The translations under genes and the position numbers were made by a program. From contig NZ_QAAD01000003.1 in assembly GCF_003046625.1 (NCBI RefSeq), positions 264,938-328,937 on the forward strand: 64,000 nucleotides of DNA, in the 5' to 3' direction. How positions within the stretch are numbered: the stretch's first letter is position 1; every line of letters starts with the position of its first letter. Below the pieces are notes generated by a model. That model was not told the origin of the DNA. It ran no database searches and saw nothing but the letters and a program-made list of their open reading frames with translations. The DNA is from Mangrovibacterium marinum (GTDB taxonomy: Bacteria; Bacteroidota; Bacteroidia; Bacteroidales; Prolixibacteraceae). Shown one piece after another: positions 1 to 7,506 of this stretch.

Positions 1-410
1 GCTGTTTCCTGATCCGAATCGGAAATATATTCCAACTTTAGTCCTGGTGAAAGAAACAACTCGAACTTATTCTTCGTCCAAACTCTGAAATCAAAGTAGG
101 GACTAATACTGAAATACTTCAGTGTCATGGTTGTTTTTAACAAATTACTACCCGAGTAGTACTGTCCGTAACTGTACTGCCCTAATACCGAAGCCAAGCG
201 GAAACGCACAACATCCGAAAAATTCATCCCGACAGATGCGCCATAGCTGTACTCATTGCCGTCATTGTCGAAAAACTCATAGTTGTTGTAATTGTAATAT
301 TTGTCGGTCGTATGATCCCAGCCTGCATTCAGGTTTACAAAAAAACGGGATTGCGAAAAGCCAACAACGGGAATAACGGAAATAGCCAGTAAAACAAAAT
401 ACTTTTTCAT
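1..410 (-). CDS. Outer-membrane beta-barrel protein, 5' part only
   Basis: Read on the minus strand from an ATG at 408-410 and running off the left edge, so about 136 N-terminal residues are present. The protein begins with a typical Sec signal peptide (MKKYFVLLAISVIPVVGFSQ, cleavage expected after SQ), then alternating aromatic/polar stretches such as FFVNLNAGWDH, YSYGASVGMNFS and LKYFSISPYFDFRVW that look like antiparallel barrel strands. This is the pattern of the small OmpA-N/OprW-like porin-family proteins common in Bacteroidetes. The specific family cannot be named from the fragment. It stands alone on this strand, divergent from mnmA. Confidence 0.6.
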   Translation of the reverse strand, partial: MKKYFVLLAISVIPVVGFSQSRFFVNLNAGWDHTTDKYYNYNNYEFFDNDGNEYSYGASVGMNFSDVVRFRLASVLGQYSYGQYYSGSNLLKTTMTLKYFSISPYFDFRVWTKNKFELFLSPGLKLEYISDSDQET

Positions 411-714
411 GGTGATTTAAATAGTTATTTGTCACAAAATAGATGTAGCATCAAAGGTGAGCATGAACGCAAAAAGGATCAAACCAAACCGATCGATTCG
501 TCGATTTCACCGACGGATGGTTAAATTTTAACGAATCCAAAGGGCGCATTCTCACACTGATTATTCCAATATTCCCCGATAAAGTCGCATCACCCTACCG
601 AAGGAATTGCCTATTTCCGATTTTCATCCTAATTTTGCGCTCAATTTGCTGACAGCAAGAATGTAATCAATTCGGGCAAAGCATCAGTTTTTTAGACAGT
701 TGAAAATTTAAAAT
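411..714. other. Intergenic region between divergent genes
   Basis: 304 bases without a gene between the barrel gene (minus) and mnmA (plus). It should carry both promoters. The only recognisable element is a TAnnTTTG match at 630-637. No tRNA, hairpin terminator or repeat was seen. Confidence 0.5.
630..637 (+). promoter_or_regulatory. Candidate Bacteroidetes -7 element for mnmA
   Basis: TAATTTTG matches the phylum's TAnnTTTG -7 consensus and lies 78 bases before the mnmA start. No convincing -33 TTG partner is visible at the expected 19-21 base spacing. Confidence 0.3.
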
Positions 715-1893
715 ATGAAAAGGGTAGTTATTGGTTTATCGGGGGGTGTTGATTCGAGTGTTGCGGCTTACTTACTGAAACAACAGGGTTATGAAGTGAT
801 CGCCTTGTTCATGATCAACTGGCACGACCGTACCGGAACGTTAACCGGCCAGTGTACCTGGGAGGACGATGCCTTGATCGCTGAAATGGTAGCCAAGAAA
901 CTGGATATGCCTTTCCATATTGTGGATCTGAGTGAGCACTACAAAAAAAGAGTTGTCGACTATATGTTCGATGAATACAGCAAAGGCCGCACGCCCAACC
1001 CGGATGTTTTATGTAACCGCGAAATCAAATTCGACATTTTTATGGACGAGTGTCTGAAACACGGAGCCGACTATGTTGCTACGGGACATTACTGCCAAAA
1101 AACCGAGTTTGAAAAAGACGGACAGATGATCTACCAGCTTCGTGCCGGAGCCGACAACAACAAAGATCAGAGCTATTTTCTGTGCCAGCTGAACCAGGAA
1201 CAACTCAGCAAAGCTCTTTTCCCGATTGGTCATCTGGATAAACCCGAGGTTCGTAAAATTGCCGCCGAGCAACAGTTACCTACGGCAACCCGCAAGGACT
1301 CGCAGGGCATTTGCTTTGTGGGCAAGGTTGATTTACCAACCTTCCTGCAACAACAACTGGAACCCAAAACCGGCAACGTCATTGAGATTCCGGCCAGCTT
1401 TATGGCCAAGAAAAAGCAAGTTGAGAAAACATCCGACAATTTCCGGAAACTATGCTTTGCCTATCCCTACAAGCCCTGGAATGGCAAAATAATCGGCGAA
1501 CATCGCGGGGCACATTACTACACCGTTGGACAGCGCAAAGGACTGAACATTGGGGGACACGAAGAACCGCTCTTTGTTTTAGGAACCGATGTGAAACGCA
1601 ACATCATTTATGTAGGCGAAGGAAGCGAACATCCGGGGCTTTACCGCGCCGGCTTGTTTATTGGCAACGAAGAAATCCACTGGATCAGAACCGATCTGGC
1701 CATGGAGCTTGACGAAGTTCGCGATTACCAGGTCCGTATTCGCTATCGCCAGCCGCTGGAAAAAGCCACCTTGTACCGCAAAGAAGAAGGTATTTACATC
1801 CTTTTCGAACAGGAACAACGCGGCATTACTTCAGGCCAATTCGCAGCTTGGTACGACGGCAACGAGCTAATTGGCTCCGGAGTGATTGCCTAA
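715..1893 (+). CDS. mnmA: tRNA-specific 2-thiouridylase MnmA
   Basis: 392 residues, normal length for the family. MnmA makes 2-thiouridine at the wobble position U34 of tRNA(Lys), tRNA(Glu) and tRNA(Gln), using ATP to adenylate the base and a persulfide relay for the sulfur. Seen: PP-loop SGGVDSS at residues 9-15, the tRNA-handling stretch ADYVATGHY near 118-126, the first catalytic cysteine C100 in the NPDVLCNREIKF context and the second, C200, in DSQGICF. The C-terminal beta-barrel motif YTVGQRKGL is also present. Monocistronic by spacing (304 bases upstream, 356 downstream). Confidence 0.96.
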   Translation: MKRVVIGLSGGVDSSVAAYLLKQQGYEVIALFMINWHDRTGTLTGQCTWEDDALIAEMVAKKLDMPFHIVDLSEHYKKRVVDYMFDEYSKGRTPNPDVLCNREIKFDIFMDECLKHGADYVATGHYCQKTEFEKDGQMIYQLRAGADNNKDQSYFLCQLNQEQLSKALFPIGHLDKPEVRKIAAEQQLPTATRKDSQGICFVGKVDLPTFLQQQLEPKTGNVIEIPASFMAKKKQVEKTSDNFRKLCFAYPYKPWNGKIIGEHRGAHYYTVGQRKGLNIGGHEEPLFVLGTDVKRNIIYVGEGSEHPGLYRAGLFIGNEEIHWIRTDLAMELDEVRDYQVRIRYRQPLEKATLYRKEEGIYILFEQEQRGITSGQFAAWYDGNELIGSGVIA

Positions 1894-2249
1894 ATTGAAC
1901 GACGGCAAAGAACCGCTTTTTTTCGAAGCGGGAAGTTATGATGCTTTTTCGGTGAATGTCCCCTTTTCTGGGATTCAGAGCCTGTTTTTTCGCTTCCACG
2001 TTTGATCAAAAAACATTGACCTGCCGGGCGAATTTTCATTTTCAAGTGGGTTCGACAATAGTTTGAACGACAAGCACAACAACAGGATATCCGAAAATCA
2101 TTGGCTTTCTTTCCTGTTGGTGATTCACGGGTTGATAAGCTTTTTAGAAGAAAAATTGGTTTTTCGCTTTCTATCAAGCAATGCGCCGGCACACAAACTC
2201 CAGCTTTCCCGGAAAAATTATAACTTTGGCGGCAACTAAAAAGAAGCAC
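1894..2249. other. Intergenic region with a degenerate dispersed-repeat copy
   Basis: About 356 bases without a credible gene. 2002-2047 resembles 25878-25922 (both contain TTGATCAAAAA and then CCGG..CG..TTTTCATTTT), and 2112-2126 holds CCTGTTGGTGATTC, shared with 25830-25844 and 43438-43451. A minus-strand open frame of 119 codons covers the area but is low-complexity and overlaps the yicC promoter, so it is not called. Confidence 0.5.
2221..2228 (+). promoter_or_regulatory. Candidate -7 element for yicC
   Basis: TAACTTTG matches TAnnTTTG and sits 22 bases before the ATG at 2250. It supports that ATG over the in-frame ATG at 2181, which lies upstream of the presumed transcription start. Confidence 0.5.
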
Positions 2250-3125
2250 ATGATCAAATCGATGACCGGCTACGGAAAAGCCGAATTTGAAACAGGTAAC
2301 AAAAAGATTACCATCGAACTGAAATCACTGAACAGCAAACAACTGGACATCAACTCTCGTCTTCCGATGCTTTACCGGGAGAAAGATTTGGTCATTCGTA
2401 AAGCAATCTCAGAAAAATTAATCCGCGGGAAGATCGACTTTTCGTTATATATCGAGAATCTGGGTACAGAAAGTAACTCGGCCATCAACGAATCGATTGT
2501 CACAGCCTACTTTAAGCAGATGAGTGAGCTGCAACAAAAACTGGGCTTACCGGTTAGCGAGCAAATCATGCAAAATATCATGCGTTTGCCCGACACCGTG
2601 AAAACCGTTTACGAAGAGCTGGACGAAAATGAATGGATGGCAATTCTGCAAAAAATTCAGTCCGTTATTGGAATGCTGGACGGCTTCCGGGTGCAGGAAG
2701 GCAATGCTTTGGAGCAAGACATCCGCTCGAACATCGCTGATATTCAAAGCCTGCTGAGCCAAATTGAGCCATTCGAGAAACAACGCATCGAGAATGTAAA
2801 AACACGGATTCAGGATAATCTGAATGAAATTGCTCTGAACGGCAATATGGATAAAAACCGCTTTGAGCAGGAACTGATCTATTACCTCGAAAAGCTGGAC
2901 ATCAACGAAGAAAAGGTGCGACTGACCAACCACTGTTCCTATTTTCTGGAAACGCTGGACAACACCAGCGATGTTGGTAAAAAACTCGGATTTATCGCTC
3001 AGGAAATCGGCCGCGAGATAAACACCATTGGCAGCAAAGCCAACGAAAGCAACATCCAACGCCTGGTGGTTCAAATGAAAGATGCCCTGGAACGAATTAA
3101 AGAGCAGCTGCTGAACGTGCTCTAA
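2250..3125 (+). CDS. YicC/YloC family endoribonuclease
   Basis: 291 residues from the ATG at 2250; an in-frame ATG at 2181 would add 23 non-conserved residues. The N-terminal MIKSMTGYG is the family hallmark. The C-terminal half has the DUF1732-type end: RFEQELIYYLEKLDINEEKVRL, then LGFIAQEIGREINTIGSKAN near residues 243-262, rich in conserved acidic residues. Family members are stress-associated endoribonucleases; E. coli YicC acts on the sRNA RyhB. Followed by a small four-helix-bundle gene and gmk. yicC-gmk adjacency is common in bacteria, which supports the call and marks the gene between them as an insertion. Confidence 0.92.
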   Translation: MIKSMTGYGKAEFETGNKKITIELKSLNSKQLDINSRLPMLYREKDLVIRKAISEKLIRGKIDFSLYIENLGTESNSAINESIVTAYFKQMSELQQKLGLPVSEQIMQNIMRLPDTVKTVYEELDENEWMAILQKIQSVIGMLDGFRVQEGNALEQDIRSNIADIQSLLSQIEPFEKQRIENVKTRIQDNLNEIALNGNMDKNRFEQELIYYLEKLDINEEKVRLTNHCSYFLETLDNTSDVGKKLGFIAQEIGREINTIGSKANESNIQRLVVQMKDALERIKEQLLNVL

Positions 3126-3130
3126 GAGAA

Positions 3131-3165
3131 GTGGAAAGGCAAAAGTAAAAAGGCAAAAAACAAGG
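3131..3165 (+). repeat. Purine-rich micro-repeat, left side of four-helix gene 1
   Basis: Copies of AAAGGCAAAAGTAAAAAGGC-like words directly after the yicC stop. The complement of these words (GCCTTTT, ACTTTT) resembles the pyrimidine-rich array at 3541-3584 on the other side of the next gene. Confidence 0.5.
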
Positions 3166-3173
3166 ATCAACTT

Positions 3174-3530
3174 ATGGAAAGAGATTTGATGGAAAGGCTT
3201 TTCAATTTTGCAGTACAAGTAATCAAATTTTTGCGCGAAATTCCTTCAACTCAAGAAAATCGAGTTATTCGCTACCAACTGACGAGATCAGCTACTTCAT
3301 CAGGAGCCAACTACGAAGAATCGCAAGCTGGTAGCTCTAAAGCTGATTTCATCTTTAAAGTTGAGATCAGTCTCCGGGAAATGCGTGAAAGCAACTATTG
3401 GCTGCGGATTATAAAAGCTACTCACTTGGTCAACGATGTTCCGTCGGATCAATTGGATTTTTTGGTGAATGAATCTGAAGAATTAAAAAAGATATTGGCA
3501 TCAATCATTAAGAAATCAAAGGACCAATGA
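3174..3530 (+). CDS. Four-helix-bundle protein, 23S rRNA intervening-sequence family
   Basis: 118 residues. Matches the small four-helix-bundle family first known from open frames in 23S rRNA intervening sequences: LFNFAVQVIKFLREIP, then the diagnostic QLTRSATSSGANYEESQAG (residues about 40-58), then KVEISLREMRESNYWLRII. No enzymatic residues are known in the family and its role is unknown. It lies between yicC and gmk, usually direct neighbours, and is bordered by short A-rich and T-rich period-7 repeats. A second member of the family is at 48751-49116, also inside an operon and flanked by micro-repeats. Confidence 0.88.
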   Translation: MERDLMERLFNFAVQVIKFLREIPSTQENRVIRYQLTRSATSSGANYEESQAGSSKADFIFKVEISLREMRESNYWLRIIKATHLVNDVPSDQLDFLVNESEELKKILASIIKKSKDQ

Positions 3531-3540
3531 GCTCCTCTCA

Positions 3541-3584
3541 TTTTTGACCTTTGACTTTTGACTTTTGACTTTTAACTTGTAACT
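3541..3584 (+). repeat. Period-7 TTTTGAC array, right side of four-helix gene 1
   Basis: About six consecutive 7-base units (TTTTGAC, CTTTGAC, TTTTGAC, TTTTAAC variants) ending 8 bases before the gmk start. Confidence 0.8.
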
Positions 3585-3591
3585 CCGAATT

Positions 3592-4164
3592 ATGCAAAAA
3601 GGAAAACTCATCATATTCTCAGCTCCGTCGGGAGCCGGAAAAACAACAATTGTAAAACATCTGCTGAAGCAGGATTTTGGTTTGGAATTTTCGATTTCGG
3701 CAACCAGTCGCGCTCCCAGGCATACCGAAACAAATGGTGTTGACTACTATTTTTTGAGTCCCGACGAGTTTCAGCGAAAAGTGAAAGCCGATGAATTTCT
3801 GGAATGGGAGGAAGTTTACAAAGGAACCTGTTACGGCACCTTAAAATCGGAAGTTGAACGCATCCGCGAGCAAGGAAAACATGTTATTTTCGACGTAGAT
3901 GTTGTTGGCGGGCTAAACATCAAAAAATACTATGGCAAGGAAGCCTTGGCTGTTTTTGTACAGCCTCCGTCGATCGAAGAATTGCGCAACCGGCTTGTTG
4001 GCCGCTCAACCGATTCGGCTGAAGTCATCGACAAACGAGTTGAAAAAGCCCAATACGAACTGAGCTTTGCCCCCAAATTCGACCTTGTTCTGGTGAGCGA
4101 GGAACTGCGGGTAACACTTGCCAATGCCGAGAAACTGGTAACCGACTTTATCAACGAAAAATAA
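3592..4164 (+). CDS. gmk: Guanylate kinase
   Basis: 190 residues, normal length. Phosphorylates GMP (and dGMP) to GDP with ATP in the cytosol. Seen: P-loop SAPSGAGKTT at residues 10-19, the GMP-binding region SATSRAPRHTETNGVDYYFLS (36-56), the lid segment and the HVIFDVDVVGG strand with its acidic residues, and LVGRSTDS with the conserved arginine. Ends 5 bases before nadD, so the two are very likely co-transcribed with yicC. Confidence 0.95.
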   Translation: MQKGKLIIFSAPSGAGKTTIVKHLLKQDFGLEFSISATSRAPRHTETNGVDYYFLSPDEFQRKVKADEFLEWEEVYKGTCYGTLKSEVERIREQGKHVIFDVDVVGGLNIKKYYGKEALAVFVQPPSIEELRNRLVGRSTDSAEVIDKRVEKAQYELSFAPKFDLVLVSEELRVTLANAEKLVTDFINEK

Positions 4165-4169
4165 GTGGC

Positions 4170-4742
4170 ATGAAGGTAGGCCTGTATTTCGGAACATTCA
4201 ATCCAATTCATATCGGCCATTTGGCCATTGCCAATTATATGTTGGAATATGCCGGAATCGACAAACTCTGGTTTGTGGTTAGTCCCCAAAATCCGTTTAA
4301 AAATAAAAAACACCTGTTGCAAGACTATCATCGCCTGCAGCTTGTAAACCAAGCCATTGACGATGATTTTCGTTTTGCAGCCAGCTCGATCGAGTTCAAC
4401 CTGCCCAAACCCTCGTATACCATCGACACCTTAACCTACATGCACGAAAAATATCCGCAGCATGACTTTTGGTTAATTGTCGGGTCCGACAATCTGGACT
4501 CCTTCCACAAGTGGAAAAACTACGAAGAACTATTGGCCAATTACAACATTTTGGTGTATCCGCGACCCGGATTTCAGGGAAGCGAGTGGCTAAACCATCC
4601 TCATGTACATTTGGTAGATGCTCCGCTGATGGAGATTTCGGCGTCATTTATCCGTAAAGCCATCAAAGAAGGCCGAGATATCCGACATTTTGTGCCGCAA
4701 AAAACATGGAAATACCTGACCGAAATGAATTTTTACAAATAA
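4170..4742 (+). CDS. nadD: Nicotinate-nucleotide adenylyltransferase
   Basis: 190 residues. Converts nicotinate mononucleotide and ATP to deamido-NAD in NAD synthesis. Seen: the nucleotidyltransferase signature GTFNPIHIGHLAIAN (residues 8-22) with the HxGH motif, the substrate strand DFWLIVGSDNLDSFHKWKNY, and the second ATP-binding motif ISASFIRKAIKEG (ISxTxxR type). Starts 5 bases after gmk. Converges on the superoxide dismutase gene. Confidence 0.94.
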   Translation: MKVGLYFGTFNPIHIGHLAIANYMLEYAGIDKLWFVVSPQNPFKNKKHLLQDYHRLQLVNQAIDDDFRFAASSIEFNLPKPSYTIDTLTYMHEKYPQHDFWLIVGSDNLDSFHKWKNYEELLANYNILVYPRPGFQGSEWLNHPHVHLVDAPLMEISASFIRKAIKEGRDIRHFVPQKTWKYLTEMNFYK

Positions 4743-4779
4743 CATTCCGGGCAGGTACCAACTCCAATTTCAGCTAAAG

Positions 4780-5388
4780 CTATTCGCTTTTAGCCACACC
4801 TATCACTCCGATCGCTACCCGTTTGCCGGCTGCTCCGGTTGGTTGCGACACCAAATCATCCTCGTCGGCATGAACAATGATTCCCCGTCCCAAAATAGAC
4901 TCAGCCCCATTAAAAGTCATTTCCGGATAAGTCATTTCGTAAACAGCCACGCCTTGCTCATTGGCCTCCAAATTTCCCAAATCGCCAACGTGCCGAACAT
5001 CTCCATGCGGAGCCCCGTGGTCATGCCCGGTTGGGTTGAAGTGCCCGCCGGCCGAGGTTCCGTCGGGAGCAGTTACATCTCCGTACTGATGAATATGAAA
5101 TCCATGCTTACCGGGTGTTAAGCCTGACACTTGGCCTTTAACGAGCATTCCGGCATCGGTCTGAATAAAGGTGATTGTACCACTCACGGCGTTCCCTTCG
5201 GTAGGCTGAAGGACGCAAATTGCCTTTTCCACACCATTATCGGCCATCTGGGCATGTATGTTTTCATGCGCCGCCATAACATGATCATGCTCTTTCTCCG
5301 GTTTTGCGCCCGAGTTACAAGCCTGAGCCACAAATACCACAATCGCTAACAATAAAGCTGATTTAAAAAAATTTCCGGTTTTCATCAT
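4780..5388 (-). CDS. sodC: Cu/Zn superoxide dismutase, lipoprotein
   Basis: 202 residues. Dismutates superoxide in the envelope. A signal peptide ends in a lipobox (VAQAC, C24), so the enzyme is predicted to be lipid-anchored, followed by a His/Glu-rich linker. All metal ligands can be placed: HGFHIHQYGD (two Cu histidines), SAGGHFNP (bridging His), the HGAPHGDVRHVGD stretch (Zn His and Asp) and GRGIIVHADEDD (last Cu His). Odd: the usual intrasubunit disulfide is missing. The loop reads GDVTAPDGTSAGG without Cys, and the C-terminal strand reads RVAIGVIG where RVACGVIG is normal. Monocistronic. Confidence 0.93.
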   Translation of the reverse strand: MMKTGNFFKSALLLAIVVFVAQACNSGAKPEKEHDHVMAAHENIHAQMADNGVEKAICVLQPTEGNAVSGTITFIQTDAGMLVKGQVSGLTPGKHGFHIHQYGDVTAPDGTSAGGHFNPTGHDHGAPHGDVRHVGDLGNLEANEQGVAVYEMTYPEMTFNGAESILGRGIIVHADEDDLVSQPTGAAGKRVAIGVIGVAKSE

Positions 5389-5580
5389 CGTACATATTTT
5401 GTTTTTCCCTTTTATAAACTCATAGCGAAGCGGATTGTTCTCAAACGTCCGGCTCTTTTTAGCAAGCTTTCGTCTTTCGCCAAAACAGTTCCGGCTTGCT
5501 GTTCCTGATCGCTTGTTTTACAACAGCTGCGGAATCCAATGCAAATTACAATTCACGAACAAAACGAATGTAGATATTTG

Positions 5581-5588
5581 TATATTTG
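5581..5588 (+). promoter_or_regulatory. Candidate -7 element for the Moco operon
   Basis: TATATTTG fits TAnnTTTG. If used, transcription begins near 5595 and the mRNA has a leader of about 200 bases. Confidence 0.4.
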
Positions 5589-5609
5589 GATTCACATTAC
5601 TCCGAGTTT

Positions 5610-5760
5610 AGTTCGCTAAGTGCGTCGCATAGGCCAATTAAACCGATGGGTTAAACCGGAAACAGTTTAGCCTCCCGATTTCGTCAGAGGATGAATGACT
5701 TTGGAAAGGAGAAAACGGTAGCTCGAAACCAACTGGTATCATTTGCCTGAAATTCCTTTT
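5610..5760 (+). promoter_or_regulatory. Structured 5' leader of the Moco operon, possible riboswitch
   Basis: GGTTAAAC at 5649-5656 can pair with GTTTAGCC at 5665-5672 (8 pairs, one G-U). It is followed by GCCTCCC, a small GTCA/TGAC hairpin (about 5683-5700) and GGAAAGGAG at 5703-5711, whose GGAG can pair with CTCC. A long, foldable leader in front of molybdenum cofactor genes is where the Moco RNA motif is found in other phyla. The motif's consensus was not verified here, so identity is inference. Confidence 0.25.
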
Positions 5761-5797
5761 CAACCCAAACAAAAAAAGGAATTTTAACCGTTAGAAC

Positions 5798-6337
5798 ATG
5801 AAACCCAATTGGGCAAACATACTATTAATTGCGGGCTCGGGCCAAAATGCCGGAAAAACCAGTTTTTTGTGCCAACTGCTCGAACAACATAAAGAAAAAC
5901 AGCCGATTGCTGTTAAGCTGTCACATCACTTCCATGAGCCAACTCCGGGGCTAATATTATTAGCCGAAGAACCAGGCTTACAGCTTTTTGAGGAGACGAA
6001 CAGAACAACCAATAAAGACAGCTCATTGTACCTGCAACACGGCGCATACCGATCATTTTACATTCAATGCAAAGACGAATACTTGCAGCAGGCTTTTATT
6101 TCGCTACTCCCCTATTTGGAGGCCGACCAACCAATCCTGATTGAATCAGCAGGCCTGCATCATGTCATCGATGCAGGCCTGTTTGTCTTCGTCATTAACA
6201 ACAATATAGCGACAAAACCGGCAACCGAGATTAACCGCAAAATTGCAGATTTGATCATTACTTCGGATGGAAAGCAGTTTTCGCCAGCTCCGGATCAACT
6301 CATATTCGACAAAGCATGGAAAAAAAGACAAGCATAA
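5798..6337 (+). CDS. MobB-like P-loop protein of molybdenum cofactor synthesis
   Basis: 179 residues. The N-terminus has a P-loop of the form GSGQNAGKTS (residues 13-22) on a predicted first strand WANILLIAG, typical of MobB-like GTPases that assist nucleotide attachment to molybdopterin. The middle and C-terminal parts (PILIESAGLHHVID, LFVFVINNNIA, ADLIITSDGKQ) fit alternating strands and helices of the P-loop fold. The assignment rests on this fold plus position: first gene of a Moco operon, overlapping moeA by 22 bases. Start ATG follows an A-rich leader. A general SIMIBI-class NTPase is the alternative. Confidence 0.7.
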   Translation: MKPNWANILLIAGSGQNAGKTSFLCQLLEQHKEKQPIAVKLSHHFHEPTPGLILLAEEPGLQLFEETNRTTNKDSSLYLQHGAYRSFYIQCKDEYLQQAFISLLPYLEADQPILIESAGLHHVIDAGLFVFVINNNIATKPATEINRKIADLIITSDGKQFSPAPDQLIFDKAWKKRQA

Positions 6338-7506
6338 CGCTAAACGATGCCTTGACGCAGGCCTTTCAGGCGGCAAAAAGCTTACCCACCGAAAAGATCA
6401 GCTTTTTAAAAGCATCGGGCCGCATTCTGGCCACCGATATTTTTGCAGATGTGAACATGCCACCATTCAATAAATCAGCCATGGACGGCTATGCTTGCCG
6501 AAAAGAAGATTTAGGTCAATGGTTGAATGTACGAGAGGTGATCCCGGCGGGAAAATCGCCGCAATTTAAAAATGAACCGGGAACCTGCTCTAAAATAATG
6601 ACTGGTGCCGAAGTTCCCGCAGGTGCCGATACCGTTTTTATGGTAGAGCAAAGTGAAGCCAATGATCAGCAACAAATCCGTTTTACCGGCAGCAAAACCA
6701 ACAGCAATATTTGCCTGCGGGGGGAAGATGTGAAAACGGGCGATCTGGTTTTAACAGCCGGCACCATGCTCAAAGCACAGCACATCGCCATTTTAGCGGC
6801 AGCAGGCTGCACCCGCCCCGAAGTTTACCAAAAGCCCAAAGTAGGCATTATCTCAACAGGTTCGGAATTGGTAGAGCCCACTGTAGCTCCCCAAGCTTCG
6901 CAAATCAGGAACTCAAACGGGCACCAAATGCGTATTCAGGCTGAGCAGTGTGCCTGCGAGGTGAACTACTACGGAATTGTTGCCGATGAGCTCGAACAAA
7001 CCCGGCAGCGAATTGCATCGTCGGTAAATGAGAATGATGTAACACTACTTTCCGGCGGCGTGTCGGTTGGTGACTTCGACTTTGTGCCACAAATTATACA
7101 GCAACTGGGCTTCCAAATCCTGTTCAACCAAATGGCTGTAAAACCGGGCAAACACACCACTTTTGCCATCAACAACGGCAAATACATTATTGGACTACCC
7201 GGCAACCCGGTCTCATCATTTATACAGTTTGAAATTTTTGCCAAGCCTTTTTTGTATCGATTGATGAATTATACAGCTCCAATGATCGCTCTTCCGCTGC
7301 CCTTAGCCAACGATTTTCATCGCAAGAAAGCGGATCGCGAGGAGTATGTGCCGGTAAAAATAAACCGTAAAAATGAAGTCGAAACCATTAGCTATCATGG
7401 TTCAGCGCATATTCACGCATATCATCAAGCTACTGGTTTTATGTCCATTCCAACAGGAGTAACAACAATTTCAAAAGGAGAGACCGTTCATGTTAGACCG
7501 CTTTAA
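6316..7506 (+). CDS. moeA: Molybdopterin molybdenumtransferase MoeA
   Basis: 396 residues, full length. Inserts molybdate into adenylated molybdopterin. Seen: domain with GRILATDIFADVNMPPFNKSAMDGYA (residues 35-60), the MoCF-biosynthesis domain with VGIISTGSELV and SGGVSVGDFDFV (near 238-249), and the PGKHTTF, IIGLPGNPVSSF and C-terminal beta-domain segments. Overlaps the upstream gene by 22 bases and moaA by 17, so translational coupling is likely. Confidence 0.96.
   Translation: MEKKTSITLNDALTQAFQAAKSLPTEKISFLKASGRILATDIFADVNMPPFNKSAMDGYACRKEDLGQWLNVREVIPAGKSPQFKNEPGTCSKIMTGAEVPAGADTVFMVEQSEANDQQQIRFTGSKTNSNICLRGEDVKTGDLVLTAGTMLKAQHIAILAAAGCTRPEVYQKPKVGIISTGSELVEPTVAPQASQIRNSNGHQMRIQAEQCACEVNYYGIVADELEQTRQRIASSVNENDVTLLSGGVSVGDFDFVPQIIQQLGFQILFNQMAVKPGKHTTFAINNGKYIIGLPGNPVSSFIQFEIFAKPFLYRLMNYTAPMIALPLPLANDFHRKKADREEYVPVKINRKNEVETISYHGSAHIHAYHQATGFMSIPTGVTTISKGETVHVRPL

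Larger units (their letters stand above)
5389..5797. other. Intergenic region: sodC promoter side and Moco operon leader
   Basis: 409 bases without a gene between divergent sodC and the Moco operon. It holds a -7 match at 5581-5588 and a leader that can fold (see the candidate leader at 5610-5760). The sodC-proximal part shows no clear motif. Confidence 0.5.

Noticed and set aside
1890..2249. Minus-strand open frame of 119 codons
   Set aside because: Low-complexity, no family resemblance, overlaps the yicC promoter element and dispersed-repeat sequence.
2547..3218. Long minus-strand open frame of 223 codons opposite yicC
   Set aside because: It is the antisense shadow of yicC, rich in Phe/His/Val as such shadows are, with no recognisable domain.
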